Part shown: piece by piece, positions 63,514 through 64,000 of the stretch | Numbering within the stretch: position 1 is the stretch's first letter | Layout: every line of letters starts with the position of its first letter | Source of the DNA: Sphingobacterium sp. PCS056 | GTDB taxonomy: Bacteria > Bacteroidota > Bacteroidia > Sphingobacteriales > Sphingobacteriaceae | NCBI RefSeq assembly: GCF_023273895.1 | Contig: NZ_CP096883.1 | Span: 4,278,001-4,342,000, forward strand | Direction of reading: 5' to 3' | Length of the DNA: 64,000 nt | Translations under genes and position numbers: made by a program | The notes under the pieces: model-generated | Databases searched by the model: none | The model's input: the letters and a program-made list of their open reading frames with translations, nothing else | Told to the model about the DNA's origin: nothing

Positions 63514-64000
63514 ATGTCCTTATTTGAAGCTATCCTTCTCGCGATTGTTGAAGGATTAACTGAATATCTTCCCATTTCATCAACAGCTCATATGGGTTTT
63601 ACTGCAGCTTTAATGGGCATGCAGGAAAGTGAATACCTCAAAATGTTTCAAGTGTCCATCCAATTTGGCGCTATCCTTTCCATTGTAGTTCTCTATTGGA
63701 AGAAATTTTTTGATATTAAAAATATCCAACTTTATTATAAATTAGCTATTGCTGTTATTCCGGCATTGGTATTAGGAAAACTATTGGACGACAAAATCGA
63801 AGCTGTATTAGGTAATCAGATCGCGATCTCTACGGTATTGGTCCTTGGCGGTGTAGTTTTGCTATTTGTCGACAAATGGTTTAAGAATCCTACGATCTTG
63901 GATGAAAAAGAAATTCCAATAAAGAAGGCATTAATTATCGGTTTCTGGCAATGTCTAGCCATGATGCCTGGTACATCTCGGTCAGCTGCATCTATTATAG
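63514..64000 (+). CDS. uppP: Undecaprenyl-diphosphatase, 3' truncated by window end
   Basis: UppP (BacA) dephosphorylates undecaprenyl pyrophosphate to recycle the lipid carrier for peptidoglycan and other envelope polymers. The first 162 residues are visible and the frame is open at the window edge. The N-terminal signature AIVEGLTEYLPISSTAH (with the catalytic Glu pair) and the later PGTSRSAAS motif, which begins the second conserved block, are both present. Third gene of the ftsX-DUF3098-uppP cluster. Confidence 0.95.
   Translation, partial: MSLFEAILLAIVEGLTEYLPISSTAHMGFTAALMGMQESEYLKMFQVSIQFGAILSIVVLYWKKFFDIKNIQLYYKLAIAVIPALVLGKLLDDKIEAVLGNQIAISTVLVLGGVVLLFVDKWFKNPTILDEKEIPIKKALIIGFWQCLAMMPGTSRSAASII

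Noticed and set aside
1..64000. CRISPR arrays, insertion sequences, prophage, tRNA or rRNA genes
   Set aside because: No regularly spaced direct repeats, transposase or phage genes, and no cloverleaf-like sequences were recognised on either strand.

Overview
The window is AT-rich, gene-dense DNA that looks like a Bacteroidota chromosome, probably Sphingobacteriaceae (Sphingobacterium/Pedobacter-like). This is inferred from the gene content: TonB-dependent receptors with carboxypeptidase-type N-domains, an ECF sigma factor next to an anti-sigma/beta-barrel fusion, and the order ftsX-DUF3098-uppP. Many starts lack a Shine-Dalgarno sequence, and many genes are preceded by a TAnnTTTG-type -7 element. 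I see no tRNA or rRNA genes, no CRISPR array, no insertion sequence and no prophage.

Layout. 1-2.8 kb: end of a DUF1704 metallopeptidase gene, an ATP-grasp ligase and a WYL regulator. 2.9-9.3 kb: DinB-like protein, SulP transporter and CPA1 antiporter (divergent), MocR regulator and mazG. 9.4-17.5 kb: metA, then a LysR-type regulator divergent from a histidine-degradation operon hutH-hutI-hutU-hutG, in which hutU carries two single-base frameshifts. 17.8-22.9 kb: trpS, deoxynucleoside kinase and kdsB on +, then glycosyltransferase, FKBP isomerase and aldo/keto reductase on -. 23-28 kb: zinc phospholipase/nuclease-like protein, TonB receptor, and an S4-aroB-ThuA operon. 28-34 kb: proline dehydrogenase, HAD phosphatase, ECF sigma factor with a membrane partner, lysS. 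34-41.4 kb: patatin, SpmA/B-like membrane protein overlapping mgsA, OsmC, coaA, MscS channel, copper ATPase. 41.5-46.4 kb: gyrA and two TPR proteins. 46.7-55.8 kb: fatty-acid desaturase, large TonB receptor, pepD, acetyltransferase, DUF3943 and DUF4846 envelope proteins. 55.8-64 kb: GNAT, the decayed tail of a family-2 glycosyltransferase, a radical-SAM/DUF4130 DNA-metabolism pair, a small GNAT, leuS, and ftsX-DUF3098-uppP, with uppP cut by the window end.

Most of the window is core metabolism and housekeeping. The points that most deserve attention are the doubly frameshifted hutU, a glycosyltransferase remnant broken by a 16-bp tandem duplication, the functionally uncharacterised radical-SAM/DUF4130 pair, a nested inverted repeat across the start codon of the MocR regulator, an anti-sigma-like protein joined to a beta-barrel-like domain, and a cluster of identical 8-bp sites upstream of the large TonB receptor.
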